Source: Amaranthus tricolor (Eukaryota; Streptophyta; Magnoliopsida; Caryophyllales; Amaranthaceae). Taken from it: 64,000 nt of DNA. The stretch lies in the NCBI RefSeq assembly GCF_026212465.1, contig NC_080057.1:10190164-10254163 (forward strand). Direction: 5' to 3'. Position 1 is the stretch's first letter. Each line of letters starts with the position of its first letter. This document shows positions 1 to 13,440 of this stretch, in pieces. The translations under genes were made by a program, and so were the position numbers. Below the pieces are notes generated by a model. The model did no database searches, was not told the DNA's origin, and was given only the letters and a program-made list of their open reading frames with translations.

Positions 1-31
1 GCACTTTTGGCACTTTTACGCATCAAGTAAC

Positions 32-3000
32 TCAAACTTGGTTTGTTTTGCACGAAACTTGGCACACAACACTATTTGGTATATATTATTGTGTTGAAGT
101 GGTTAGAATTGAAAATCATAGTCGTATGCTAAAATTTACGTGTTAAGTTGCGATTTAAGGGTTTTTTTAGCGCTTTTGGCACTTTTGCGCATAAAGTAGC
201 TCACAAACTTGGTTTGTTTTGCACGAAACTTGGCACACAACACTATTTGGTATGTATTATTGTGTTGAAGTGGTTAGAATTGAAAATCATAGTCGTATGC
301 TAGAAATTACGTGTTAAGTGGCGATTTTAAGGGTTTTTAAGCGCTTATGACATTTTTGCGCATAAAGTAGCTCAAACATGGTTTGTTTTGCACGAAACTT
401 GGCACACAACACTATTTGGTATATATTATTGTGTTGAAGTGGTTAGAATTGAAAATCATAGTCGTATGCTAAAATTTACGTGTTAAGTTGCGATTTAAGG
501 GTTTTTTTAGCGCTTTTGGCACTTTTGCGAATAAAGTAGCTCACAAACTTGGTTTGTTTTGCACGAAACTTGGCACACAACACTATTTGGTATGTATTAT
601 TGTGTTGAAGTGGTTAGAATTGAAAATCATAGTCGTATGCTAGAAATTACGAGTTAAGTTGCGATTTTAAGGATTTTTAAGCGCTTTTGGCACTTTTGCG
701 CATAAATTAACTCAAACTTGGTTTCTTTTGCACGAAACTTGGCAAACAACACTATTTGGTATATATTAATATGTTCAAGTGATTAGAATTGAAAATCATA
801 GTCGTATGCTAGAAATTATGTTTTAAGTTGCTATTTTATGCGTTTTTAAGCGTTTTGGGCACTTTTGCGCATAAAGTAGCTCAAACTTGGTTTGTTTTGC
901 ACGAAACTTGGCATATAATACTATTTTGTGTATATTATTGTGTTGAAGTGGTTAAAATTGAAAATCATAGTTGTATACTAGAAATTACGTGTTAAGTTGC
1001 GATTTTATGCGTTTTTTAGCGTCTTTGGCACTTTTGCGCATAAAGTAGCTCAAACTTGGTATGTTTTGCACGAAACTTGGCATCCAATACTACTTGGTAT
1101 ATATTACTGTGTTGAAGTTATTAGAACTGAAAATCATAGTCGTATGCTAGAAATTCCGTGTTACGTTGCGATTTTAAGCGTTTTTTAGCGCTTTTGGCAC
1201 TTTTGCCCATAAAGTAGCTCACAAACTTGGTTTGTTTTGCACGAAACTTGGCACACAACACTATTTGGTATATATTATTGTGTTGAAGTGGTTAGAATTG
1301 AAAATCATAGTCGTATGCTAAAATTTACGTGTTAAGTTGCGATTTTAAGGGTTTTTTTTAGCGCTTTTGGCACTTTTGCGCATAAAGTAGCTCACAAACT
1401 TGGTTTGTTTTGCACGAAGCTTGGCACACAACACTATTTGGTATATATTATTGTGTTGAAGTGGTTAGAATTGAAAATCATAGTCGTATGCTAAAATTTA
1501 CGTGTTAAGTTGCGATTTTAAGGGTTTTTTAAGCGCTTTTGGAACTTTTGCGCATAAAGTAGCAAACAAACTTGGTTTGTTTTCCACGAAACATGGCGCA
1601 CAACACTATTTGGTATGTATTATTGTGTTGAAGTGGTTAGAATTGAAAATCATAGTCGTATGCTAGAAATTACGTGTTAAGTGGCGATTTTAAGGGTTTT
1701 TAAGCGCTTTTGACATTTTTGCGCATAAAGTAGCTCAAACATGGTTTGTTTTGCACGAAACTTGGCACACAACACTATTTGGTATATATTTTTGTGTTGA
1801 AGTGGTTAGAATTGAAAATCATAGTCGTATGCTAGAAATTACGAGTTAAGTTGCGATTTTAAGGATTTTTAAGCGCTTTTGGCACTTTTGCGCATAAATT
1901 AACTCAAACTTGGTTTGTTTTGCACGAAACTTGGCAAACAACACTATTTGGTATATATTATTGTGTTCAAGTGATTAGAATTGAAAATCATAGTCGTATG
2001 CTAGAAATTACGTGTTAAGTTGCTATTTTATGCGTTTTTAAGCGTTTTGGGCACTTTTGCGCATAAAGTAGCTCAAACTTGGTTTGTTTTGCAAGAAACT
2101 TGGCATACAATACTACTTGGTATATATTACTGTGTTGAAGTTATTATAATTGAAAATCATAGTCGTATGCTAGAAATTACGTGTTAAGTTGCGATTTTAA
2201 GCGTTTTTTAGCGCTTTTGGCACTTTTGCCCATAAAGTAGCTCACAAACTTGGTTTGTTTTGCACGAAACTTGGCACACAACACTATTTGGTATATATTA
2301 TTGTGTTGAAGTGGTTAGAATTGAAAATCATAGTCTTATGCTAAAATTTACGTGTTAAGTTGCGATTTTAAGGGTTTTTTTTAGCGCTTTCGGCACTTTT
2401 GCGCATAAAGTAGCTCACAAACTTGGTTTGTTTTGCACGAAACTTGGCACACAACACTATTTGGTATATATTATTGTGTTGAAGTGGTTAGAATTGAAAA
2501 TCATAGTCGTATGCTAAAATTTACGTGTTAAGTTGCGATTTTAAGGGTTTTTAAGCGCTTTTGGAACTTTTGTGCATAAAGTAGCTAACAAACTTGGTTT
2601 GTTTTGAACGAAACTTGGCATACAATACTATTTGGTATAAGTTATTGTGTTGAAGTGGTTAGAATTGAAAATCATAGTCGTATGCTAGAAATTACGTGTT
2701 AAGTTGCAATTTTAAGGGTTTTTAAGTGTTTTTGGCACTTTTGCGCATAAAGTAGCTCAAACTTGGTTTGTTTTGCACGAATCTTGGCACACAACACTTT
2801 TTGGTATATATTATTGTGTTGAAGTAGTTAGAATTGAAAATCATAGTCGTATGCTAGAAATAACGTGTTTAGTTGCGATTTTAAGGGTTTTTTAGCGTTT
2901 TGACACTTTTGCGCATAAAGTAGCCCACAAACTTGGTTTGTTTTGCACGAAACATGGCACACAACACTAATTGGTATATATTATTGTGTTGAAGTTGTTA

Positions 3001-3887
3001 GAATTGAAAATCATGGTCGTATGCTAGAAATTACGTGTTAAGTTACGATTTTAAGGGTTTTTAAGCACTTTTGGCACTTTTACGCATCAAGTAACTCAAA
3101 CTTGGTTTGTTTTGCACGAAACTTGGCACACAACACTAATTGGTATATATTATTGTGTTGAAGTGGTTAGAAATGAAAATCATAGTCAGATGCTGGAAAT
3201 TACATGCTAAGTTGCGATTTTATGCGTTTTTAAGCGCTTCTGGCACTTTTGCGCATAAAGTAGCTCAAACTTGGTTTGTTTTGCACGAAACTTGGCACAC
3301 AATACTATTTGGTATATATTATTGTGTAGAAGTGGTTAGAATTGAATATCATAGTCGTATGCTAGAAATTATGTGTTAAGTTGTGATTTTAAGGGTTTTT
3401 AAGCGCTTTTGGCACTTTTGCGCATAAAGTAGCTCAAACTTGGTTTGTTTTGCACGAAACTTGGCACACAACACTATTTGGTATATATTGTGTTGAAGTG
3501 ATTAGATTTGAAAATCATAGTCATATGCTAGAAATTACATGTTAAGTTGCGATTTTATGTGTTTTTAAGAGTTTTTGGCACTTTTACGCATAAAGTAGCT
3601 CACAAACTTGGTTTGTTTTGAACAAAACATGGCACACAACACTATTTGGTATATATTATTGTGCTGAAGTGATTAGAATTGAAAATCATAGTCGTATGCT
3701 AGAAATTACGTGTTAAGTTGCGATTTTAAGGGTTTTTAAGCGCTTTTGGAACTTTTGCGCATAAATTAACTCAAACTAAGTTTGTTTTGCACGAAACTTG
3801 GCAAACAACACTATTTGGTTTATATTATTGTGTTCAAGTGGTTAGAATTGAAAATCATAGTCGTATGCTAGAAATTACGTGTTAAGT
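32..3887 (+). repeat. 23-monomer higher-order repeat, copy 1
   Basis: This stretch recurs in the same monomer order 3,908-3,911 bp downstream. The anchor CACGAAACTT at 51 corresponds to 3959, the sequence at 997-1188 corresponds to 4908-5099, and that at 3140-3379 to 7048-7287. The 3-bp drift comes from homopolymer length differences. By eye only a handful of substitutions and T-run changes separate the copies, far fewer than between adjacent monomers inside the unit. That contrast is the signature of a higher-order repeat: diverged monomers amplified together as a block. The unit is about 23 monomers. Boundaries are where the alignment with copy 2 fades and are good to a few tens of bases. 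Confidence 0.93.
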
Positions 3888-3939
3888 TGCGATTTTAAGG
3901 GTTTTTAAGCGCTTTTGGCATTTTTGCGCATAGAGTAGC

Positions 3940-6900
3940 TCAAACTTGGTTTGTTTTGCACGAAACTTGGCACACAACACTATTTGGTATATATTATTGT
4001 GTTGAAGTGGTTAGAATTGAAAATCATAGTCGTATGCTAAAATTTACGTGTTAAGTTGCGATTTAAGGGTTTTTTTTTTAGCGCTTTTGGCACTTTTGCG
4101 CATAAAGTAGCTCACAAACTTGGTTTGTTTTGCACGAAACTTGGCACACAACACTATTTGGTATGTATTATTGTGTTGAAGTGGTTAGAATTGAAAATCA
4201 TAGTCGTATGCTAGAAATTACGTGTTAAGTGGCGATTTTAAGGGTTTTTAAGCGCTTATGACATTTTTGCGCATAAAGTAGCTCAAACATGGTTTGTTTT
4301 GCACGAAACTTGGCACACAACACTATTTGGTATATATTATTGTGTTGAAGTGGTTAGAATTGAAAATCATAGTCGTATGCTAAAATTTACATGTTAAGTT
4401 GCGATTTAAGGGTTTTTTTAGCGCTTTTGGCACTTTTGCGAATAAAGTAGCTCACAAACTTGGTTTGTTTTGCACGAAACTTGGCACACAACACTATTTG
4501 GTATGTATTATTGTGTTGAAGTGGTTAGAATTGAAAATCATAGTCGTATGCTAGAAATTACGAGTTAAGTTGCGATTTTAAGGATTTTTAAGCGCTTTTG
4601 GCACTTTTGCGCATAAATTAACTCAAACTTGGTTTCTTTTGCACGAAACTTGGCAAACAACACTATTTGGTATATATTAATATGTTCAAGTGATTAGAAT
4701 TGAAAATCATAGTCGTATGCTAGAAATTATGTTTTAAGTTGCTATTTTATGCGTTTTTAAGCGTTTTGGGCACTTTTGCGCATAAAGTAGCTCAAACTTG
4801 GTTTGTTTTGCACGAAACTTGGCATATAATACTATTTTGTGTATATTATTGTGTTGAAGTGGTTAAAATTGAAAATCATAGTTGTATACTAGAAATTACG
4901 TGTTAAGTTGCGATTTTATGCGTTTTTTAGCGTCTTTGGCACTTTTGCGCATAAAGTAGCTCAAACTTGGTATGTTTTGCACGAAACTTGGCATCCAATA
5001 CTACTTGGTATATATTACTGTGTTGAAGTTATTAGAACTGAAAATCATAGTCGTATGCTAGAAATTCCGTGTTACGTTGCGATTTTAAGCGTTTTTTAGC
5101 GCTTTTGGCACTTTTGCCCATAAAGTAGCTCACAAACTTGGTTTGTTTTGCACGAAACTTGGCACACAACACTATTTGGTATATATTATTGTGTTGAAGT
5201 GGTTAGAATTGAAAATCATAGTCGTATGCTAAAATTTACGTGTTAAGTTGCGATTTTAAGGGTTTTTTTTAGCGCTTTTGGCACTTTTGCGCATAAAGTA
5301 GCTCACAAACTTGGTTTGTTTTGCACGAAGCTTGGCACACAACACTATTTGGTATATATTATTGTGTTGAAGTGGTTAGAATTGAAAATCATAGTCGTAT
5401 GCTAAAATTTACGTGTTAAGTTGCGATTTTAAGGGTTTTTAAGCGCTTTTGGAACTTTTGCGCATAAAGTAGCAAACAAACTTGGTTTGTTTTCCACGAA
5501 ACATGGCGCACAACACTATTTGGTATGTATTATTGTGTTGAAGTGGTTAGAATTGAAAATCATAGTCGTATGCTAGAAATTACGTGTTAAGTGGCGATTT
5601 TAAGGGTTTTTAAGCGCTTTTGACATTTTTGCGCATAAAGTAGCTCAAACATGGTTTGTTTTGCACGAAACTTGGCACACAACACTATTTGGTATATATT
5701 TTTGTGTTGAAGTGGTTAGAATTGAAAATCATAGTCGTATGCTAGAAATTACGAGTTAAGTTGCGATTTTAAGGATTTTTAAGCGCTTTTGGCACTTTTG
5801 CGCATAAATTAACTCAAACTTGGTTTGTTTTGCACGAAACTTGGCAAACAACACTATTTGGTATATATTATTGTGTTCAAGTGATTAGAATTGAAAATCA
5901 TAGTCGTATGCTAGAAATTACGTGTTAAGTTGCTATTTTATGCGTTTTTAAGCGTTTTGGGCACTTTTGCGCATAAAGTAGCTCAAACTTGGTTTGTTTT
6001 GCAAGAAACTTGGCATACAATACTACTTGGTATATATTACTGTGTTGAAGTTATTATAATTGAAAATCATAGTCGTATGCTAGAAATTACGTGTTAAGTT
6101 GCGATTTTAAGCGTTTTTTAGCGCTTTTGGCACTTTTGCCCATAAAGTAGCTCACAAACTTGGTTTGTTTTGCACGAAACTTGGCACACAACACTATTTG
6201 GTATATATTATTGTGTTGAAGTGGTTAGAATTGAAAATCATAGTCTTATGCTAAAATTTACGTGTTAAGTTGCGATTTTAAGGGTTTTTTTAGCGCTTTC
6301 GGCACTTTTGCGCATAAAGTAGCTCACAAACTTGGTTTGTTTTGCACGAAACTTGGCACACAACACTATTTGGTATATATTATTGTGTTGAAGTGGTTAG
6401 AATTGAAAATCATAGTCGTATGCTAAAATTTACGTGTTAAGTTGCGATTTTAAGGGTTTTTAAGCGCTTTTGGAACTTTTGTGCATAAAGTAGCTAACAA
6501 ACTTGGTTTGTTTTGAACGAAACTTGGCATACAATACTATTTGGTATAAGTTATTGTGTTGAAGTGGTTAGAATTGAAAATCATAGTCGTATGCTAGAAA
6601 TTACGTGTTAAGTTGCAATTTTAAGGGTTTTTAAGTGTTTTTGGCACTTTTGCGCATAAAGTAGCTCAAACTTGGTTTGTTTTGCACGAATCTTGGCACA
6701 CAACACTTTTTGGTATATATTATTGTGTTGAAGTAGTTAGAATTGAAAATCATAGTCGTATGCTAGAAATAACGTGTTTAGTTGCGATTTTAAGGGTTTT
6801 TTAGCGTTTTGACACTTTTGCGCATAAAGTAGCCACAAACTTGGTTTGTTTTGCACGAAACATGGCACACAACACTAATTGGTATATATTATTGTGTTGA

Positions 6901-7797
6901 AGTTGTTAGAATTGAAAATCATGGTCGTATGCTAGAAATTACGTGTTAAGTTACGATTTTAAGGGTTTTTAAGCACTTTTGGCACTTTTACGCATCAAGT
7001 AACTCAAACTTGGTTTGTTTTGCACGAAACTTGGCACACAACACTAATTGGTATATATTATTGTGTTGAAGTGGTTAGAAATGAAAATCATAGTCAGATG
7101 CTGGAAATTACATGCTAAGTTGCGATTTTATGCGTTTTTAAGCGCTTCTGGCACTTTTGCGCATAAAGTAGCTCAAACTTGGTTTGTTTTGCACGAAACT
7201 TGGCACACAATACTATTTGGTATATATTATTGTGTAGAAGTGGTTAGAATTGAATATCATAGTCGTATGCTAGAAATTATGTGTTAAGTTGTGATTTTAA
7301 GGGTTTTTAAGCGCTTTTGGCACTTTTGCGGATAAAGTAGCTCAAACTTGGTTTGTTTTGCACGAAACTTGGCACACAACACTATTTGGTATATATTGTG
7401 TTGAAGTGATTAGATTTGAAAATCATAGTCATATGCTAGAAATTACATGTTAAGTTGCGATTTTATGTGTTTTTAAGAGTTTTTGGCACTTTTACGCATA
7501 AAGTAGCTCACAAACTTGGTTTGTTTTGAACAAAACATGGCACACAACACTATTTGGTATATATTATTGTGCTGAAGTGATTAGAATTGAAAATCATAGT
7601 CGTATGCTAGAAATTACGTGTTAAGTTGCGATTTTAAGGGTTTTTAAGCGCTTTTGGAACTTTTGCGCATAAATTAACTCAAACTAAGTTTGTTTTGCAC
7701 GAAACTTGGCAAACAACACTATTTGGTTTATATTATTGTGTTCAAGTGGTTAGAATTGAATATCATAGTCGTATGCTAGAAATTACGTGTTAAGTTG
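3940..7797 (+). repeat. 23-monomer higher-order repeat, copy 2
   Basis: Near-identical partner of copy 1. Visible differences include a T run of 9 instead of 7 near 4072-4080, TTACATG instead of TTACGTG near 4388, GCGGATAAA instead of GCGCATAAA near 7329, and loss of one C in TAGCCCAC near 6831. At about 7797 the copies part: copy 1 continues GTTGCGATTTTAAGGG, copy 2 continues GTTGCTATTTTATACG. Copies 1 and 2 are therefore almost back to back, whereas extra monomers separate copies 2 and 3. Confidence 0.93.
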
Positions 7798-8204
7798 CTA
7801 TTTTATACGTTTTTAAGCGTTTTGGGCACTTTTGCGCATAAAGTAGCTCAAACTTGGTTTGTTTTGCACGAAACTTGGCATATAATATTATTTGGTATAT
7901 ATTATTGTGTTGAAGTGGTTAAAATGGAAAATCATAGTCGTATACGAGAAATTACGTGTTAAAATGCGATTTTATGCGTTTTTAAGTGTTTTTGGCACTT
8001 TTGCGCATAAAGTAGCTCAAACATGGTTTGTTTTGCACGAAACTTGGCATACAATACTATTTCGTATATATTATTGTGTTGAAGTTATTAAAATTGAAAA
8101 TCATAGTCGTATGCTAAAAATTACGTGTTAAGTTGCGATTTTAAGGGTTTTTTTTTAGCGCTTTTGGCACTTTTGCGCATATAGTAGCTCACAAACATGG
8201 TTTG
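7798..8204 (+). repeat. Extra satellite monomers between HOR copies 2 and 3
   Basis: Spacing between the matched anchors of copies 2 and 3 is 4,249-4,251 bp, about 341 bp (two monomers) more than between copies 1 and 2. The surplus lies here. It contains monomers of the GCTATTTTATACG and GTATACGAGAAATT type, also seen elsewhere in the array, and no non-satellite sequence. The most economical reading is insertion or retention of two monomers at the junction during block amplification. Confidence 0.75.
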
Positions 8205-9280
8205 TTTTGCACGAAACTTGGCACACAACACTATTTGGTATATATTATTGTGTTGAAGTGGTTAGAATTGAAAATCATAGTCGTATGCTAAAATTTACGT
8301 GTTAAGTTGCGATTTAAGGGTTTTTTTAGCGCTTTTGGCACTTTTGCGCATAAAGTAGCTCACAAACTTGGTTTGTTTTGCACGAAACTTGGCACACAAC
8401 ACTATTTGGTATGTATTATTGTGTTGAAGTGGTTAGAATTGAAAATCATAGTCGTATGCTAGAAATTACGTGTTAAGTGGCGATTTTAAGGGTTTTTAAG
8501 CGCTTATGACATTTTTGCGCATAAAGTAGCTCAAACATGGTTTGTTTTGCACGAAACTTGGCACACAACACTATTTGGTATATATTATTGTGTTGAAGTG
8601 GTTAGAATTGAAAATCATAGTCGTATGCTAAAATTTACGTGTTAAGTTGCGATTTAAGGGTTTTTTTTAGCGCTTTTGGCACTTTTGCGCATAAAGTAGC
8701 TCACAAACTTGGTTTGTTTTGCACGAAACTTGGCACACAACACTATTTGGTATGTATTATTGTGTTGAAGTGGTTAGAATTGAAAATCATAGTCGTATGC
8801 TAGAAATTACGAGTTAAGTTGCGATTTTAAGGATTTTTAAGCGCTTTTGGCACTTTTGCGCATAAATTAACTCAAACTTGGTTTCTTTTGCACGAAACTT
8901 GGCAAACAACACTATTTGGTATATATTAATATGTTCAAGTGATTAGAATTGAAAATCATAGTCGTATGCTAGAAATTATGTTTTAAGTTGCTATTTTATG
9001 CGTTTTTAAGCGTTTTGGGCACTTTTGCGCATAAAGTAGCTCAAACTTGGTTTGTTTTGCACGAAACTTGGCATATAATACTATTTTGTGTATATTATTG
9101 TGTTGAAGTGGTTAAAATTGAAAATCATAGTTGTATACTAGAAATTACGTGTTAAGTTGCGATTTTATGCGTTTTTTAGCGTCTTTGGCACTTTTGCGCA
9201 TAAAGTAGCTCAAACTTGGTATGTTTTGCACGAAACTTGGCATCCAATACTACTTGGTATATATTACTGTGTTGAAGTTA
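8205..9280 (+). repeat. 23-monomer higher-order repeat, copy 3, cut by gap
   Basis: Third copy of the 3.9-kb unit. The anchor at 8210 matches 51 and 3959, and the sequence from 9157 matches 997 and 4908. It follows copies 1 and 2 for about 1.07 kb and is then interrupted by the N run in the middle of a monomer (copies 1 and 2 continue with TTAGAACTG at this point). The sequence after the gap does not continue the copy, so the rest of the unit, and possibly more units, are missing from the assembly. Confidence 0.9.
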
Positions 9281-9380
9281 NNNNNNNNNNNNNNNNNNNN
9301 NNNNNNNNNNNNNNNNNNNNNNNNNNNNNNNNNNNNNNNNNNNNNNNNNNNNNNNNNNNNNNNNNNNNNNNNNNNNNNNN
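9281..9380. other. Assembly gap of 100 N
   Basis: Exactly 100 N, the customary placeholder for a gap of unknown size. Satellite flanks both sides in the same orientation, but HOR copy 3 is not resumed afterwards, so the true missing length is not 100 bp. Confidence 0.98.
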
Positions 9381-10687
9381 CATAAAGTAGCTCACAAACT
9401 TGGTTTGATTTGCATAAAATTTGGCACACAACACTAATTGGTATATATATTGTGTTGAAGTTGTTAGAATTGAAAATCATGGTCGTATGCTAGAAATTAC
9501 GTGTTAAGTTACGATTTTAAAGGTTTTTAAGCGCTTTTGGCACTTTTGCGCATAGAGTAACTAAAACTTGGTTTGTTCTGCACGAAACTTGGCACACAAC
9601 ACTAATTGGTGTATATTATTGTGTTGAAGTGGTTAGAATTGAAAATCTTAGTCATATGCTGGAAATTACATGTTATGTTGCGATTTTATGCGTTTTTAAG
9701 CGCTTTTGGCACTTTTGCGCATAAAGTAGCTAAAACTTGGTTTGTTTTGCACGAAACTTGCACACAATACTATTTGGTATATATTATTGTTTTGAAGTGG
9801 TTAGAATTGAAAATCATAGTCGTATGCTTGAAATTACGTGTTAAGTTGCGATTTTAAGGGTTTTTAAGTGCTTTTGGCACTTTTGCGCATAAAGTAGCTC
9901 AAACTTGGTTTGTTTTGCACGAAACTTGGCATACAATACTATTTGGTATATATTATTGTGTTGAAGTGGTTAGAATTGAAAGTCATAGTCGTATGCTAGA
10001 AATTACGTGTTAAGTTGCGATTTTAAGGGTTTTTTAGCGTTTTGGCACTTTTGCACATAAAGTAGCTCACAAACTTGGTTTGATTTGCATGAAATTTGGC
10101 ACACAACACTAATTGGTATATATTATTGTATTGAAGTTGTTAGAATTGAAAATCATGGTCGTATGCTAGAAATTACGTGTTAAATTACGATTTTAAGGGT
10201 TTTTAAGCGCTTTTGACACTTTTGCGCATAGAGTAACTCAAACTTGGTTTGTTCTGCACAAAACTTGGTAATCAACACTAATTGGTATATATTATTGTGT
10301 TGAAGTGGTTAGAATAGAAAATCATAGTCGTATGCTAGAAATTACGTGTTAAGTTGCAATTTTATGCGTTTTTAAGCGTTTTTGGCACTTTTGCGCATAA
10401 AGTAGCTCAAACTTTGTTTGTTTTGCACGAAACTTGGCATACAATACTATTTGGTATATATTATTGTGTTAAAGTGGTTAAAATTGAAAATCATAGTCGT
10501 ATACTAGAAATTACATGTTAAGTTGCGATTTTATGCGTTTTTAATCGTTTTTGGCACTTTTGCGCATAAAGTAGCTCAAACTTGGTTTGTTTTGCATGAA
10601 ACTTGGCATACAATACTATTTGGTATATATTATTGTGTTGAAGTGGTTAAAATTGAAAATGATAGTCGTATACTAGAAATTACGTGT

Positions 10688-11531
10688 TAAATTGCGATTT
10701 TATGCGTTATTAAGCGCTTTTGGAACATTTGCGCATAAAGTAGATCAAACTTAGTTTGTTTTGCACGAAACTTGGCATACAATACTATTTGGTATATATT
10801 ATTGTGTTGAAGTGGTTAAAATTGAAAATCATAGTCGTATGCTAGAAATTACGTGTTAAGTTGCGATTTTAAGGGTTTTTAAGCGCTTTTGGCATTTTTG
10901 CGCATAAAGTAGCTCAAACTTGGTTTGTTTTGCACGAAGTTTGGCACACAATACTATTTGGTATATATTATTGTGTTAAAGTGGTTAGAATTGAAAATGA
11001 TAGTCGTATGCTAGAAATTACGTGTTAAGTTGCTATTTTATGCGTTTTTAAGCGTTTTTGGCACTATTGCGCATAAAGTAGCTCAAACTTGGTTTGTTTT
11101 GCACGAAACTTGGCATACAATACTATTTGGTATATATTATTGTGTTGAAGTGGTTAAAATTGAAAATCATAGTCGTATACTAGAAATTACGTGTTAAGTT
11201 GCGATTTTATGCGTTTTTAAGCGTTTTTGGCACTTTTGCGCATAAAGTAGCTCAAATTGGTTTGTTTTGCACGAAACTTGGCATACAATACTATTTGTTA
11301 TATATTATTGTGTTGAAGTGGTTAAAATTGAAAATCATAGTCGTATACTAGAAATTACGTGTTAAGTTGCGATTTTATGCGTTTTTAAGCGCTTTTGGAA
11401 CTTTTGCGCATAAAGTAGCTCAAACTTTGTTTGTTTTCCACGAAACTTGGCATACAGTACTATTTGGTATATATTATTGTGTTGAAGTGGTTAAAATTGA
11501 AAATCATAGTCGTATACTAGAAATTACGTGT
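10688..11531 (+). repeat. Five-monomer tandem duplication, copy 1
   Basis: A block of five monomers (844 bp) followed directly by its own duplicate. The rare combination GCGTTATTAAGCGC, GGAACATTT and AGTAGATC occurs at 10706-10750 and again 844 bp later. The match runs through TGCACGAAGTTTGGCAC and TTTTCCACGAAACTTGG and ends near 11531, where copy 2 begins. The order of the diverged monomers is conserved, so the five were duplicated as a unit. Confidence 0.88.
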
Positions 11532-12377
11532 TAAATTGCGATTTTATGCGTTATTAAGCGCTTTTGGAACATTTGCGCATAAAGTAGATCAAACTTAGTT
11601 TGTTTTGCACGAAACTTGGCATACAATACTATTTGGTATATATTATTGTGTTGAAGTGGTTAAAATTGAAAATTATAGTCGTATGCTAGAAATTACGTGC
11701 TAAGTTGCGATTTTAAGGGTTTTTAAGCGCTTTTGGCATTTTTGCGCATAAAGTAGCTCCTCAAACTTGGTTTGTTTTGCACGAAGTTTGGCACACAATA
11801 CTATTTGGTATATATTATTGTGTTAAAGTGGTTAGAATTGAAAATGATAGTCGTATGCTAGAAATTACGTGTTAAGTTGCTATTTTATGCGTTTTTAAGC
11901 GTTTTTGGCACTATTGCGCATAAAGTAGCTCAAACTTGGTTTGTTTTGCACGAAACTTGGCATACAATACTATTTGGTATATATTATTGTGTTGAAGTGG
12001 TTAAAATTGAAAATCATAGTCGTATACTAGAAATTACGTGTTAAGTTGCGATTTTATGCGTTTTTAAGCGTTTTTGGCACTTTTGCGCATAAAGTAGCTC
12101 AAATTGGTTTGTTTTGCACGAAACTTGGCATACAATACTATTTGTTATATATTATTGTGTTGAAGTGGTTAAAATTGAAAATCATAGTCGTATACTAGAA
12201 ATTACGTGTTAAGTTGCGATTTTATGCGTTTTTAAGCGCTTTTGGAACTTTTGCGCATAAAGTAGCTCAAACTTTGTTTGTTTTCCACGAAACTTGGCAT
12301 ACAGTACTATTTGGTATATATTATTGTGTTGAAGTGGTTAAAATTGAAAATCATAGTCGTATACTAGAAATTACGTG
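11532..12377 (+). repeat. Five-monomer tandem duplication, copy 2
   Basis: Adjacent duplicate of the preceding pentamer. Offset is 844 bp at the GGAACATTT marker and 847 bp at CCACGAAACTTGG; the 3-bp change comes from AGCTCCTCAAAC here versus AGCTCAAAC. The copies diverge at about 12378, where this one reads TTATGTTGCG instead of TTAAATTGCG. A related but more diverged GGAACATTT/AGATC monomer follows at 12581, six monomers on. Confidence 0.87.
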
Positions 12378-13440
12378 TTATGTTGCGATTTTATGCGTTT
12401 TTAATCGTTTTTGGCACTTTTGCGCATAAAGTAGCTCAAATTGGTTTGTTTTGCATGAAACTTGGCATACAATACTATTTGGTATATATTATTGTGTTGA
12501 AGTGGTTAAAATTGAAAATGATAGTCGTATACTAGAAATTACGTGTTAAATTGCGATTTTATGCGTTTTTAAGCGCTTTTGGAACATTTCCGCATAAAGT
12601 AGATCAAACTTAGTTTGTTTTGCACGAAACTTGGCATACAATACTATTTGATATATATTATTGTGTTGAAGTGGTTAAAATTGAAAATCATAGTCGTATG
12701 CTAGAAATAACGTGTTAAGTTGCGATTTTAAGGGTTTTTAAGCGCTTTTGGCATTTTTGCGCATAAAGTAGCTCAAACTTGGTTTGTTTTGCACAAAGCT
12801 TGGCACACAATACTATTTGGTATATATTATTGTGTTAAAGTGCTTAGAATTGAAAATGATAGTCGTATGCTAGAAATTACGTGTTAAGTTGCTATTTTAT
12901 GCGTTTTTAAGTGTTTTTGGCACTTTTGCGCATAAAGTAGCTCAAACTTGGTTTGTTTTGCACGAAACTTGGCATACAATACTATTTGGTATATATTATT
13001 GTGTTGAAGTGGTTAAAATTGAAAATCATAGTCGTATACTAGAAATTACGTGTTAAGTTGCGATTTTATGCGTTTTTAAGCGTTTTTGGCACTTTTGCGC
13101 ATAAAGTAGCTCAAATTGGTTTGTTTTGCACGAAACTTGGCATATAATACTATTTGTTATATATTATTGTGTTAAAGTGGTTAGAATTGAAAATCATAGT
13201 CGTATGCTAGAAATTACGTGTTAAGTTGCGATTTTAAGGGTTTTTAAGTGCTTTTGGCACTTTTGCACATAAAGTAGCTCAAACTTGGTTTGATTTGCAT
13301 GAAACTTGGCACACAACACTAATTGGTATATATTATTGTGTTGAAGTTGTTAGAATTGAAAATCATGGTCGTATGCTAGAAATTACGTGTTAAGTTACGA
13401 TTTTAACGGTTTTTAAGCGCTTTTGGAACTTTTGCGCATA

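Larger units (their letters stand above)
1..9280 (+). repeat. Satellite array, + orientation, first segment
   Basis: About 55 head-to-tail monomers of 169-171 bp. Each monomer carries the same landmarks in order: the palindrome AAGCGCTT, a GCGC-flanked TTTTGGCACTTTT stretch, ATAAAGTAGCTC, AAACTTGG twice at 21-bp spacing, an AT-rich core GGTATATATTATTGTG, GAAAATCATAGTCGTATG, and TTACGTGTTAAGTTGCGATT. Monomers differ at recurring diagnostic sites: CTCAAAC versus CTCACAAAC (the 2-bp difference behind 169 versus 171 bp), CACACAACAC versus CATACAATAC, GTATGCTAGAAATT versus GTATGCTAAAATTT, and AAGGG versus ATGCG after GCGATTTT. The segment starts and ends inside monomers (window edge and N gap). 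No gene or unique sequence is present. Satellite identity is seen directly; the plant origin and heterochromatic location are inference. Confidence 0.97.

Noticed and set aside
9250..9480. Open frames spanning the N runs at 9281-9380 and 34663-34762
   Set aside because: They are open only because N codons cannot be read as stops; the flanks are satellite.
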